From Limonium bicolor (lineage: Eukaryota > Streptophyta > Magnoliopsida > Caryophyllales > Plumbaginaceae), in contig CM041779.1 in NCBI GenBank assembly GCA_023374045.1, positions 300,090,167 to 300,154,166 on the forward strand: a stretch of 64,000 nt of DNA. Reading direction: 5' to 3'. The position numbers were made by a program, and so were the translations under genes. This document shows, in pieces, positions 33,565 to 45,171 of this stretch. Within the stretch, counting starts at the first letter, position 1. Each line of letters starts with the position of its first letter. The notes under the pieces are model-generated. The model did no database searches. It saw only the letters and a list, made by a program, of their open reading frames with translations, and was not told the DNA's origin.

Positions 33565-36276
33565 TACAATAAATTGTATAAAGTAAAACTGAAGATAAAC
33601 ATATCAACAAACATTTCATGAAAGTCAAATCTGAATTTGTGGTTGCGTGCATTTTTTTTATTTCTATTCCCGAACGGTGGGTTACCAATCTTGATACTCT
33701 TTTTCTACTTTTCATCTTTCAATGACCAAATAAATTATTTGAACTAAACGTACTTAAACACAAAGATAAAAAAAACGTAAAATCTGAATTAACTAACAAA
33801 TATTAACAAAGGGAGGCATTGCTAATTTCATGGCCGACTCTTATCCAAAAGGCTAACTTCGGTCGAGAAAATTCCAAAAGCTAGCCAATTAAATCGCTAC
33901 ATTATTCACCCCTTTTTGTCTTGCCATTCTTTTTTTCAACGCAGTCAACACAGAATATGAGAAATCAAGTAATATAACGAGATATTCGACACTGAAATTA
34001 GAGAACAAAACTGGAAGCCGCAATCCACCAAGGAGAAAATAAGATGCACAATCGATCGAATTATTAAGTCAGGCAATTAACTAAAAAAAATAGACTGATT
34101 CGAATTGAGGATGAATACCGGGAGGAAGATGCCTGAGATTTCCTGCAAAATAAACGAAAAAAATCGAACAAAGATAGGAAGACAAACAACGTCAGTTTCT
34201 CTTTTGACCGATAATCGTAGAAGAAAAATGAACAGTAGTTTGGAGTTCAGAATTCACTCATGCCGGCCATGGCCGCTATCTGTCACTCATCCCCGGTTCA
34301 TTGCAGTTTACATCAAGTCGAACTCATTCATCAACAGATCAGCATAGATTAGCAACATAGACAAGCGTTAATGAAGATAGATAAGCTAAACAGAGAGGTA
34401 ATCAAACGACTCCTTAATCCAGAATGAATTGAAATCAGAGTGGAATGTTGGATATCCCAAAACAGCTTACACATCGAATTTAGATACCTAATAGAGCAAT
34501 CTCACATCGTAGAAAAAAATCGAGTTAGGCAAATGTGGTCCACGGTTGCTTAAGACACAAGTATATACGGGTATCCCAGATTCAAACTCAGACGCTGGTT
34601 CGATCAAATTTTCGAGGATCTACTGACCCATCATGGGTTAGTATCCTCAAATCAGCAAATCTCAAAAAAAATTGACAAACATATGGACAAAATTGAAAGA
34701 GAAAGAAATACAAGATCGAAATCAGGGAGGACAACAAAAACGGGCATATTTTTCATAAAATCTGAGGTTGCAATGAACTTGATACTCGTCTGTAATCAGT
34801 ATGTACAGCAGGATTTTGAAGTCCCAACACGTTAATACAGCGAGAAGCTTCATAAAATGTTGAGAAAAGAGAAAGGGAAGAAACTAACTCACGCTTCAGA
34901 AGTGAAGTTCCGATAGAGGCGCATTTTCTTCTTGCTCGAAGACGACGGTGGAAGACGATAATACACAGTGAGAGCTTTTATCGACGGTGAACTGTTTGAG
35001 AAGATTTCGGGTCTATCACTTCTGGGTTTGGATGGACACGACGATCCCTCTTGAGTTCCGACTGTAGCACTAGTCTCGTGGGTGACGAGTACGAAGACGA
35101 CCGGAACGGTGAAGCAGTCCCAGTGATCTGTCACGTGGTTGTTCGCCAGCAACATGAAGAGAATGAGGAGGGCACCGCCGGTGAAGACGAGTGAACCGGA
35201 GCAGAGCATATACGCCAGTCATGCGGTTGAAGAGAACAAAGAGTGGATGCGTGCTCCTTGCTTGCCAGTACAAAAGTGAAGAGGGTGAAGAGCTGGAGTA
35301 GCGTACTTCCGTGAAGGAGAGAATGAAGTGGCATGTATGCTTCTGGTTCACCGAGAGGCCGTAGCAGGTATGTTCCGTGAGTGGAGAGAAGAAAGGAAGG
35401 AGGCACAGAGATGCATGCTCCACGAGGGAAAGAAGGATTGAGGCACACGTATGTATGTTGTTTGTTCAGGCGATAGGGAGGATGTGAGTTGAAGGAGACG
35501 GAACATGCATAACTTCCTTGTTTCGCTAGTCGGGATGCAGATTTTCTCAGAATGAAAAGAATGAAGAAGACGGTGGACACGTAGAACAGAGAAGAGAACG
35601 GAATTTTGTGAGCTCCTTCGACAATGGGATGCAGAACTGTCATGTTCAGCTAGAAGCAGGAGTATGTATGTTCTTCGTGTATCAGTTTGGTTGCAAAAAT
35701 TATCCAGAGTGAAGGGAAGGAGGAATGGAGCAAGATGTTCCTTGTCTCGCCAGTATGGGTTGTAAAAAATACCGTGATGAAGAGGTAGAGCATTATGCTC
35801 TTTGTTGCCAGTTTCGGTTGGAAAACTGCCGTGAGTAAGAAAATAAAGAAGGCAGTGGGATCTGTGTATATATGCTTTTGTTCTTCATTTTGGTTACAAG
35901 AATACCGAAAGTGAAGAGAATGGAAAAAAATATGCCGAGCAGTATTCGCTGGCTTAAGTTAACAACACCGTGAGTGAAGAAAGGACCCAACCATAGTAGG
36001 TGTTCCTATGTTCGCCGATTTTGAGAATGAAGGAGGAGCTTGTATGCCCCTTCTCGTCACGTTGGGTTGCAAGTTACCGTGAGAACAAGAATAGAGGAGA
36101 TGCAGAGCTACTGCTTGTTTGCTGGTTTTGGTGGGCAAAATTGCCGTGTTGAGGAGAGTGAAGGCGACAGAGATATATGTTCCTTGTTTTCAGGGCTCCA
36201 AGAATGAGAGGAGTAAGTGAATGAATGAAAAACTGAGGGAATGGAATCGGGGATGGCGGCTGCTATGGTCTTCTGG

Positions 36277-36285
36277 CTTTATAAG
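36277..36285 (-). promoter_or_regulatory. TATA box of the inner 3' LTR
   Basis: Minus strand CTTATAAAGCC, about 440 bases from the LTR start; the same in the 5' LTR. Confidence 0.6.
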
Positions 36286-36364
36286 AAAGGTTTAGGGTTT
36301 TGCAAAGACACGTTAGGCATGCCTGGTGGTGAAGAACAAAAACATTAAAACGTCCCCTGTTCTC

Positions 36365-36430
36365 TCTTCATGGATCGAACCAGAGACCATCGGTCTCCCT
36401 TATATGCATACTAAACAAATGAACTAATAA
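36365..36430 (-). other. tRNA-like module in U3 of the inner 3' LTR
   Basis: Minus strand TTAGTTCATTTGTTTAGTAT (A-box-like, diverged) and TCTGGTTCGATCC (B-box, good match, near 36371-36382). The inner element shows only one such module, the outer two. Confidence 0.5.
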
Positions 36431-36699
36431 CAGATCTTGGCATGGAAATGCAGGAAAATTTACAAAAGCCACAGTCTCTTGATTAAGATCCCTACAAAGA
36501 AACGCTAATGCTTTGAACAAAATACGGAGTAAAAATAAAGGTGTTTCATATACAAAAATGAGTTTTTTCTTTCTCTTTGATTTTCAAAAAAATTTGTCAT
36601 AAAATGACAGTTTCATTTTGATATGTACATGCATATGTTTCGAAAAGAAAGGCGACAACCTTCTTATTTTATGCATTTTCTTGAATTTTGCTTTATGGG

Positions 36700-36797
36700 G
36701 TGAGAATTTTTGGTGTCTACAGATGGCTCCCCTTGATTCAATTTTGCAAGCCCTTGCAGAATTGAATCAAGGTTGAGAGGGCGCCAAAAATTCTCAC
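36700..36797. repeat. Palindrome over the LTR/polypurine junction, inner element
   Basis: Outer arms 36700-36713 and 36784-36797 (perfect over 14 bases). Inner arms CTTGATTCAATTTTGCAAG and CTTGCAGAATTGAATCAAG surround a short CC loop. One arm position differs from the D copy, yet the stem keeps a single mismatch. Confidence 0.9.
36722..36734 (-). other. Polypurine tract of the inner element
   Basis: Sense AAGGGGAGCCATC adjoining the 3' LTR start, identical in D and the outer element. Confidence 0.75.
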
Positions 36798-36874
36798 TAC
36801 GGCTTTGTGGTGCATTGGGATGGGACCACGAGGAAGGTAATGTATGAATGGGACGGGAAATGATATGATAGCTG

Positions 36875-37136
36875 AATGCACGAGGACATATTACGAGCCT
36901 CAACTGGACCTCTTGACATCCAGTCCTAGAACTTATGATGAGCCTAAAATGCTAACAATAGATTGGTTTGGGGTGCGCGAGGACTTAGTCGAGCCTCAAC
37001 TGGACCTCTTGACATCCAGCCCTAGGACTTATGACGAGCCTAGGATGCAATTGAAAGTATGAGGACTTAGGAGAGCCTCAACTAGACCTCTTGATATCTA
37101 GCTATAGGACTTATGACGAGCCTATAATACTTTAAT
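36875..37136. repeat. T1-type tandem array, inner element
   Basis: About three units of the GAGGACTTA / CAACTGGACCTCTTGACATC type, ending TATAATACTTTAATCGAGT, after which the T2 array starts. Same order as in the outer element. Confidence 0.85.
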
Positions 37137-37140
37137 CGAG

Positions 37141-38560
37141 TACCGTACTAGTAGCGTAATAGCTGCCTAGCAGGTGGGTGTGAAACGATCTTGCCCTAGT
37201 AGCGTAATAGCTGTCTAGTGAAGAAAAAACGGCGGGACCGCACTAGTAGCGTAATAGCTGCCTAGCGGGTTATGAAGTGAACGATCTCGCACTAGTAGCG
37301 TAATAGCTGCCTAGTGGAGGAAAAGATTGGGGACCGCACTAGTAGCGTAATAGCTGCCTAGCGGGTTTGAAATGAACGATCTCGCACCAGTAGCGTAATA
37401 GCTGCCTAATGGAGGAAAAACGGCGAGACCGCACTAGTAGCGTAATAGCTGCCTAGCGGGTTATGAAGTGAACAATCTCGCACTAGTAGCGTAATAGCTG
37501 CCTAATGGAGGAAAAACGGCGGGACCGCACTAGTAGCGTAATAGCTGCCTAGCGGGTTATGAAGTGAACAATCTCGCACTAGTAACGTAATAGCTGCCTA
37601 ATGGAGGAAAAACGGCGGGACCGCATTAGTAGCGTAATAGCTGCCTAGCGGGTTATGAAGTGAACAATCTCGCACTAGTAACGTAATAGCTGCCTAATGG
37701 AGGAAAAACGGCGGGACCGCATTAGTAGCGTAATAGCTGTCTAGCGGGTGTAAAACGAAAAGTCGATCGCACTAGTAGCGCAATAGCTGTCTAGCGGGTG
37801 TAAAACGAAAAGCCGACCGCACTAGTAGCGCAATAGCTGCCTAGCGGGTGTAAAACAAAGAGTCGACCGCACTAGTAGCGCAATAGCTGTCTAGCGGGTG
37901 TAAAAGGAAAAGTCGACCGCACTAGTAGCGCAATAGCTGTCTAGCGGGTGTAAAACGAAAAGTCGACCGCACTAGTAGCGCAATAGCTGCCTAGCGGGTG
38001 TAAAACGAAAAGTCGACCGTACTAGTAGCGCAATAGCTGTCTAGCGGGTGTAAAAGGAAAAGTCGACCGCACTAGTAGCGCAATAGCTGTCTAGCGGGTG
38101 TAAAACAAAAATGCGACCGCACTAGTAGCGCAATAGCTGCCTAGCGGGTGTAAAGCGAAAAAGGGACCGCACCAGTAGCGCAATAGCTGCCTGGCGGGTG
38201 TAAAATGAGAAAAGTCGACCGCACTAGTAGCGCAATAGCTGCCTAGCGGGTGTAAAACAAAAATGCGACCGCACTAGTAGCGCAATAGCTGCCTAGCGGG
38301 TGTAAAGCGAAAAAGCGACCGCACCAGTAGCGCAATAGCTGCCTGGCGGGTGTAAAATGAAAAAGTCGACCGCACTAGTAGCGCAATAGCTGCCTAGCGG
38401 GTGTAAAACAAAAATGCGACCGCACTAGTAGCGCAATAGCTGCCTAGCGGGTGTAAAGCGAAAAAGCGACCGCACCAGTAGCGCAATAGCTGCCTGACGG
38501 GTGTAAAATGAAAAAGTCGACCGCACTAGTAGCGCAATAGCTGTCTAGCGGGTGTGAAGA
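37141..38560. repeat. T2 array of the inner element, two sub-arrays
   Basis: About 29 cores. The left part (to about 37740) alternates two spacers as in the outer element (about 94-base dimers). The right part is a homogeneous 48-51-base unit with the core changed to TAGCGCAATAGCTG and the spacer GTGTAAAACGAAAAGTCGAC. A sharp switch near 37740 indicates a later local amplification from one variant. Confidence 0.92.
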
Positions 38561-38679
38561 TGCATTAGATAGTGAACAAATTTTGTGGGTATATGCAAGT
38601 GATATGCGATGTGAGGTGGTTAACAATTGTATTAATTGAATCGAACTCCCTGTTTGTGGGTGTAGGTTTTTGTGTGAGC

Positions 38680-38870
38680 AGATGGCTCTAGAGTTACATC
38701 AAAACTTCGGGATGGCTCTGGTGGCTCCGGTATGGCTTCGAGGATCTGAGATGGCTCCAGCATGCGTTGATGGCTCCGGTATGCCCTGATGGCTTCGGTA
38801 TGCACTGATGGCTCCGGTGTGCACTAATGGCTCCGATGTGACCAATGGTTTCGGGGTGGTTGGTGGGTTT
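38680..38870. repeat. ATGGCTCCGG minisatellite, inner element (short)
   Basis: About six degenerate units of GATGGCTCCGGTATGCACT, the counterpart of the larger array at 50349-50605. Confidence 0.75.
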
Positions 38871-39203
38871 GACATGGTTGGTGATTTTGTGGCAGTTTAT
38901 GGGCTTTGATTTGCCTTGAGTTTTTTCAGGGTGGTTTGACGGCTCCGATGATGGATTTATTGTTGTTTGACGAGATTTGTTGTGGACTTTGTAGTGAGTG
39001 AATGGTTTTTCACGAGTGAGTGATGAAACACAGTTGCATGACTTTGTTGGGAGTTCCCATCATGGTTCCAGGATTTCCATGGATGGCTCCGGGATGACCT
39101 TGTGCAATTGAGCATGACGATGCTTTGGTTGGTTCACTTTAATGACACAGAGGGGAAAAGGGAAGTTTTCGCCTTTGATGTGGTCGCACCCTGGACGGGC
39201 TGC

Positions 39204-39243
39204 CTACGTACTCAATTCCATATTGAGATCAGACCATACGTAG
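39204..39243 (-). other. Two-stem hairpin, interior of the inner element
   Basis: CTACGTA/TACGTAG with inner stem CTCAAT/ATTGAG, identical to the interior copies of D and the outer element. Confidence 0.75.
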
Positions 39244-42200
39244 TTCGCTCTCTGTAGGCAAGGCCTTGGGGACGAGATGACTCTGACATGGATTTGAGGT
39301 GGCTCTGTATGGCTCTCAAACTGTTGGGGTGGCTCCTGTGTAGCTCTAGGGATGGTCTCAATGTTTGAGATTGGTTCCCGCATGGCTCCAGCTTGGGTTT
39401 GGGAGTAGTGTCGATGAGACTCGAGCATGACACTGGATGGCTTCGGGATGGCCTACGCATGGCTCCGAACAGCTCTTAGAATGGTTCGATGTAGCTCGGT
39501 GATAGCCCGTGATAGCTCCGAAAAGGCTTAGATTTAGCTCGAAGATAGCCCAGGATGACTCCAAGATGGTTCGATTTAGCTTGATGATGGCCCAGGACAT
39601 CTTTTGATCAAAAGTTACGCTTCAACAACTGCAACTGAAGTCGACTTTCAGCGAGACTAGGCAGAGTTCTTACCAGTCGGAAGTTGATGATGAAATGATG
39701 ATTATGTTAGATGTAGACATTGAGTGCTAAACGAGATGCAAAATGCATATGCAGTTTTTTTTCAGAGAGGGTACGGTCCTATCTCTATTAGTATGAGGTT
39801 TACGAATATAAGACATCTTCGGGTCGATCTTGAGTGATTGTTAAACTCGAATGCGTGAATCACTTTCCTCTCACGGAGGGATGCGGGTCAATCTCTCGTG
39901 AGTTTGGCTGTGTGTGCAGAGCGGTGTGATGATACTCTCGATGCTCAGAGCAGTATTTTCCCGAGAATTTCCTTTCGAGGTTCTAGACTTTCCGATCCTC
40001 ACAAATTCCTCATTTGCAATGGGATTAGCTGTTTATGATTTGGTGCTTCGATCAAAGAATCACTCGCACTCGAAAGACCTTGTAGGGTAAGGTCACACTC
40101 TTTCGCTCATGGTCCCTTTGGGATGATGGGACATGTTGATAACGAGTATGAAGCCTATGATTCATGTTTCAGATCCGGTACTTATGAGTCAGAGGTCTTT
40201 GTTGGGTTGTAACGGGGCAGAGGAGTAAGATGCATGTCACATGGGACTGGAGGATTTGTTTAGGAATTGTGGAGCTTTTTTGCAATAGAAGACATGTTTC
40301 GCCTTTGCCATGGGTGGAATGATTAGACGGGTTTTGATAACCTTATTGATTTCTACGGGACATCATGGTCCTTCGTTTGGATTTTTCTTCTTGCCTCTTC
40401 TGGTGTTCGATTTGAACTTTCTCCTTTTTGTGTTTTTTGAAATTGCATTTGGCTCATCAACTTTCTCAAGCATTCTCTGCTTTGTATTTTGGCTTTCAGC
40501 TTTGGAGTTGCATTGACTCATCGATCTTCTTGAACATTTTCGTGTTCTTTTTTGGTGTTTGGCTTTGGAGTTGCATTGACTCACTGATTCCTTCAAACAT
40601 TTCATTTGTTTTTTGTGAAAGATGGTGGGGAGAGACCATGGCTCCGGCTCCTTCAATCCTCTATTGCAAGGGTGAGTAAGTATGTGTATGTGGGTTGCAT
40701 GTTGTGGAGTTCAGAAAAAGTTTATTGTGAAAGGCTCGCGGGGCTCACTAAGGGATTATGTACAGGGCAGTCAAAGTTTTTGGTTTTTTTGGAGATTTTT
40801 TTCCTAAGTGCCTCGTCATTCTCATTAGTCATGATTGTTTTCTTACTATTCTCAGATCTTGCATGAATCACAGTTCGTCATGTTTATCACATTGATCTCA
40901 CTATGTATTGTGCCTCTCCATGTGCTGAAGGAATGCACATGTCGCTCATGGTTTTACCTTTATTGGCTCTCCCTTCCCTCATCACTCAGGATCGTCCAAT
41001 ACACTCGTGAAATTCGAAGGAAAATACCGCTCTTCGCACACTATTCACTTTGTTTGTGGTGCTGATTTTGATTAGACCCTTGTGTTCATTGACGGGTCGA
41101 GAGTTTAGTGATTCAGGCATGCTGTTCAATCAATCTCTCAAGATTTTCCCCAAAGATGTCGTTTCGATATGAGTGTATGCAGTACATCTACCATGCAATG
41201 TGTTTGGTAATATGGAACTACTATGTACATATGATGCATGAAATGCTGAAAATGATGAATGGAGATGGCTGACTTTGAATTTTGACCAAATGTGTGTGTG
41301 TTTTTTTTGGTTTCTTTTTGGATGCAATGCATGAGTGGTAAGGCTACCCTAGTCTCGCTTGGGTCAAATTCAGCTCACAGTTCATGAAGCTCATCCCGTC
41401 ACGATTGGCTCTGAAGACGGTCGAGTTGTGGTGATTGTTGTTGAAGAAGTAATTCTCCAATGAGGTCGGGTTGGTGATTGGCTCCTCGAGTTTTGGAATT
41501 TTAGGGAGTGACAACTCCCGCATGGTGGCCCCATAATATATGACATTGACTGCATTTTTTTGGGGATTTTTGAACGTATGCTTTTTTTGGATTTTTTTGG
41601 ATGTACGATTTTTTTGGATTTTGGATGTATGCTTTTCTTTTATTTGGGATTTTTTTTTGGGTATATGATTTTTTGGATGTATGATTTATTGGTATATGCT
41701 CTTTTGTTGGTGTTAGTCTCTATGTACATGGCATGCCGAATGGGAAGATGCTTGAATCCCTAGTATTTCTTGCTATCGCTTTGAGGGTCACGCTTTCACT
41801 CGTGGGCAAACGCGGTTAATCACCTGCAAAACGGTCATCAAAGAAGAATCTGACAGATGCGAATGTTAGTACGCTTGAAAAATGAGATGAATGTTTGTGT
41901 GTGATGTGTTGAGAATGCAACCTGTGATTATGCAATTTTCTGAGATGGGTGTGATTTATGCATTATTAATGAATATGAAACGACCGAAGATGGGAAAAGC
42001 AATTCGTATGTGCTACAAGAAATCAAGTCTTAGAGAGAAAAAAAAAACAGTTTTAAAAATACGTGTTTTTGAAGTGGTGGATTTTCTCAATAGGAATTTT
42101 GACGCTTGGTCATTCGCAAATAAAAATAGGGAGTGGGGAACCCTATACACATTGATCTAAATAAATTCAAAGGGAATGTACAACCTATACACAAAGTTAT

Positions 42201-42751
42201 TCAGAATTTGACAAGAGAGAAAAGAATGCTAGGGAAAACCTATACATCAATTTTAAAAGTCATTAAATGGGGATTTTGAGCTTAAAAACTGCTCCCGAAT
42301 TCTTCTGCTTCGTCCTTGAGCTTCTGACTGTCTGCTCACTCATGTGCGGGCTCTTGATTGGCCGTTCGCTCGTCTTCGTGTTCGGGCAACAAGGTGACAC
42401 TATGATCAAGAGAAACTGGTTGGTGCTTTCTGACCCTTTGCAGCTTCGAACTCGAAAGGTTGTTTCTGATCTTCATGTCGCTCGACTCGGGTTGGTGCAA
42501 CTCTAATTTTGGCTCGAATCGTCGTTGATCTTCATGCATCCCACTTGCTCCGGTGAAGGAAAATAAGGGGCATTTTTTGAGAAAGGAAAGGTGAATGATC
42601 GAGCATATATTCTTTGTGAAAATCCACCACTTTTGTGAAAACACGAAATGACTAGTACGCTCCACGGTAATGACCGCTGCTCCTGAAGGTGGGTTGAACT
42701 TCAAAAATAGCGGGTCACGACATGGGGACTAAATCATTTATTTTGAATACA

Positions 42752-42985
42752 TTTGTGAAAATCAATTTTGAAAACTGTTTTCGAAAACTATTTTGAAATA
42801 TGATCCATGAAAAATGTTGTTCCGAAATTCGTTTGTGTAAAGTAGGTTTTCTTAAAATCTGTTTGTGAAAATCAATTTTGAAAACTGTTTTCGAAAACTA
42901 TATTGAAATATGATCCATGAAAAATGTTGTTCCAAATTCGTTTGTGTAAAGAAGGTTTTCTTGAAATCTGTTTGTGAAAATAGTT
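42752..42985. repeat. 110-base tandem duplication in the inner interior
   Basis: TTTGTGAAAATCAATTTTG starts at 42752 and 42862, with a third partial start at 42971. The units share ATGATCCATGAAAAATGTTG and AATTCGTTTGTGTAAAG. The outer element has a single diverged copy near 56170-56280. The overlapping minus-strand frame 42872-43291 is low complexity. Confidence 0.85.
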
Positions 42986-43472
42986 TTTGAAACTACATTT
43001 GTGAAAACATCTATTCTTTTGCAAACCGTTTGACAAAGTTTGTTTTCTAGAAGACTTTGATTGAAACCGTTTTTGAAAACTGTTTTGGAAATAACAATTT
43101 TGAAAATCATTGTTTTTTGAAATCATTTGAAATGGACGACTTTGAAGATATTTCATTGGAGTGTTTGAGCTGTTTTTTTTTGCCAATTTTTGAAACGTGA
43201 TCACACATACATGTAAGTGCAAAATAAAAATCGTGGCTGATTTTTTGTGGAGCTGAGTGTGAATGATTGGGATAATCACCTTCCAGGTCAATCAATGCTT
43301 CCATACCACTGGGGGAACCGTCATCCCTTCACTGTTCATCTCTCGGGATTTATCTCTGTTATGCCTTGTGGGGCACGTCATCAAGAAAGTCCGGAGTGCT
43401 TAAGTTCGAAAGGTCAGGATACCCGAAGTGATACAGTCACACGAGCCACGGCCGGGGATTATCACAACATAC

Positions 43473-43772
43473 TCACTTTTCGGGAAACTTGGGGAAGTAC
43501 TGCATGGGAACGGGTCTCCCATCGTCTGCACGATAAGGTGTGTCTAAAGTCCAAATTATTCGCTGACTACGCTTTGTCATGTATGGGTATCCGTAAATAC
43601 GGGATCCGCTATGAATTTGTAGCGCGACATTGGGCTTTAAAGACACCCGTGGTGCAGAGGAATCATGGAGAACTGAGCCCATGCAATCTTCAGGGTACAG
43701 AGGGTGGTCAGACAGGCGGCATACAAGGGGGTGACTACCCATAAAACCCGTCCTAGACACTGGACCAGGCAA
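43473..43772 (-). CDS. Conserved small frame in the leader of the inner element, unknown
   Basis: 99 residues. After a short extra start it reads MGSHPLVCRLSDHPL and continues parallel to the frame of element C at 22420-22758, ending FPKFPEK. It lies about 600 bases after the primer site on the sense strand. No domain is recognised. The opposite strand also holds a long frame (43247-43744, plus), and the outer element's copy is broken, so protein function is doubtful. Confidence 0.3.
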   Translation of the reverse strand: MPGPVSRTGFMGSHPLVCRLSDHPLYPEDCMGSVLHDSSAPRVSLKPNVALQIHSGSRIYGYPYMTKRSQRIIWTLDTPYRADDGRPVPMQYFPKFPEK

Positions 43773-44357
43773 CTGGACACTGAAGGCTCATGGCTCACTA
43801 TATGTTGGCTTAGACTCGGGTAATGGAGGATATTTTTGATCATGAGCTTCAAGGCGTTGGTCTTGGACCGTATTACCTCTCGTGGGTTAACTCCTTCTAG
43901 GAAGGACCCAACTCATGGGGAATCAACCGTGGACCGGTTGGGATCCCGTGACTCGTGGACAAATCGGGTGACACAGAGGAATGCATGTCCTATGCTACCC
44001 GATGCAACAATGGGTTGACTCCTTCTAGGAAGGCCCCATTTACAAAAGCAATAAATAAGCATAAATATTATGTCATGCATGAAGAGCAGTAAACATACAG
44101 TAAACACACAACAATAAACACACAAAGTGAAGCATGCAAATGGTAAAGCACACATATGGCACTCAAGGCCAACTCGAACTCTAGACTCTCATCCTAACTA
44201 TCCTCTCAGTACACACTCTAAGTGTGGAGTAGAGTAGTCCTAGCGGCTTTAGAATGAATCTCTTGAAGGTTTTGAAAGAAGTTGGGGAATCCTGACAATT
44301 GTGGATGGAGTTCAGTCTTCCTTGACCAAGTTTATGAGAAAAACTTACTCAAGTTTT

Positions 44358-44374
44358 CCCCAGCAGAGTCGCCA
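44358..44374 (-). other. Primer-binding site of the inner element
   Basis: Minus strand TGGCGACTCTGCTGGGG, separated from the LTR end by GAA. Identical in the outer element. The matching tRNA cannot be named from the sequence alone. Confidence 0.85.
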
Positions 44375-45131
44375 TTCTGTGGAGGGTGATTTTTCGGTAT
44401 GAGGGGGGGTCTGTCTAAATATGAACTGACTGAAAAGCCGAGATCCTAGAAAATGCCATTCTGTGGAGGGTGAGAACCCGTTATTCTTAGCATCCCTCAA
44501 ATACCTACTAAATCGTCCGTCTTTCCCAGAAAGTATAAAGGGGAGTGCAAGTGTGCACTACACCCGCTCTCGATGGGCTCCACGCGGACTTATGCCCTAA
44601 GGGCGAAATTGACTAGAGTCGCCACTAGTTTGACCTAAAGAACAGGAAGGGGGGAGGAGAAGGGTTCTAAAGAACCGTTAATTGACTCTGAGATTGTTGC
44701 CTATGGATAGGACTTATCTGGTCATACCAAAGATTCTGTGTGGGTTCGCACTGGGTTACACCCCTTAGAAGTGGCAACGACCACGACTTCGGATTGGTGC
44801 CCGAGGAAACCTCGGTCTCCAATTGTCGGGAATGCTTCTTTCAAAACCTTATTAGAGAGATTCATTTAAAAGCCAAGGATAGGATTAGAACAGGAGGAGA
44901 GGAAATGAGTGGATGAGGCGAGCTTTTCTGCCAAGCTAGCGCCAAGAAGAAGAATTGATGAATTCAAATGAGTATAGAATGAAAGATTAAGATTCTGATT
45001 TTGAGAGTTCAAGAAGTCAAAGGTTTGTGGGAGTCAGAAGGGATTTGAATGTTTGATAGACATGAATATCACCCAAGAGTTGGGAAAGGGGTTATTTGGA
45101 TTGGAATGGGGTCGCACCCTAGATGGGCTGC

Positions 45132-45171
45132 CTACGTACTCAACTCCCTGTTGAGATCAGACCTTACGTAG
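45132..45171 (-). other. Two-stem hairpin, inner 5' LTR
   Basis: Perfect outer (CTACGTA/TACGTAG) and inner (CTCAAC/GTTGAG) stems, loop TCCCT. Confidence 0.75.

Larger units (their letters stand above)
29477..36721 (-). mobile_element. 3' LTR of the inner element, split by solo LTR S
   Basis: Without the 1765-base S insertion and its five-base duplication it is 5475 bases, against 5470 for the 5' LTR. The two LTRs are nearly identical and differ mostly by single-base gains or losses. Internal order is as in the other giant LTRs: terminus copy (29554), hairpin, GTCTGTGAGAC block (30380-30550), AATTGAATTG tract (30550-30970), TGGGCC tract, unique part, TATA box, tRNA-like module. Confidence 0.95.

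Noticed and set aside
34889..35209. 106-residue minus-strand frame, repeated at 48013-48333
   Set aside because: The repetition is only due to the two LTRs of the inner element. It lies over 1 kb downstream of the TATA box behind many upstream ATGs and matches no family I know.
28615..38560. CRISPR-like layout (conserved 24-26-base cores with short spacers)
   Set aside because: The spacers are themselves repeated in two or three types, the context is plant retrotransposon interior, and no cas-like genes exist. It is a minisatellite.
43247..43744. 165-residue plus-strand frame in the inner element
   Set aside because: It is antisense to the element and overlaps the sense frame 43473-43772; no domain is recognised, and the equivalent in the outer element is broken.
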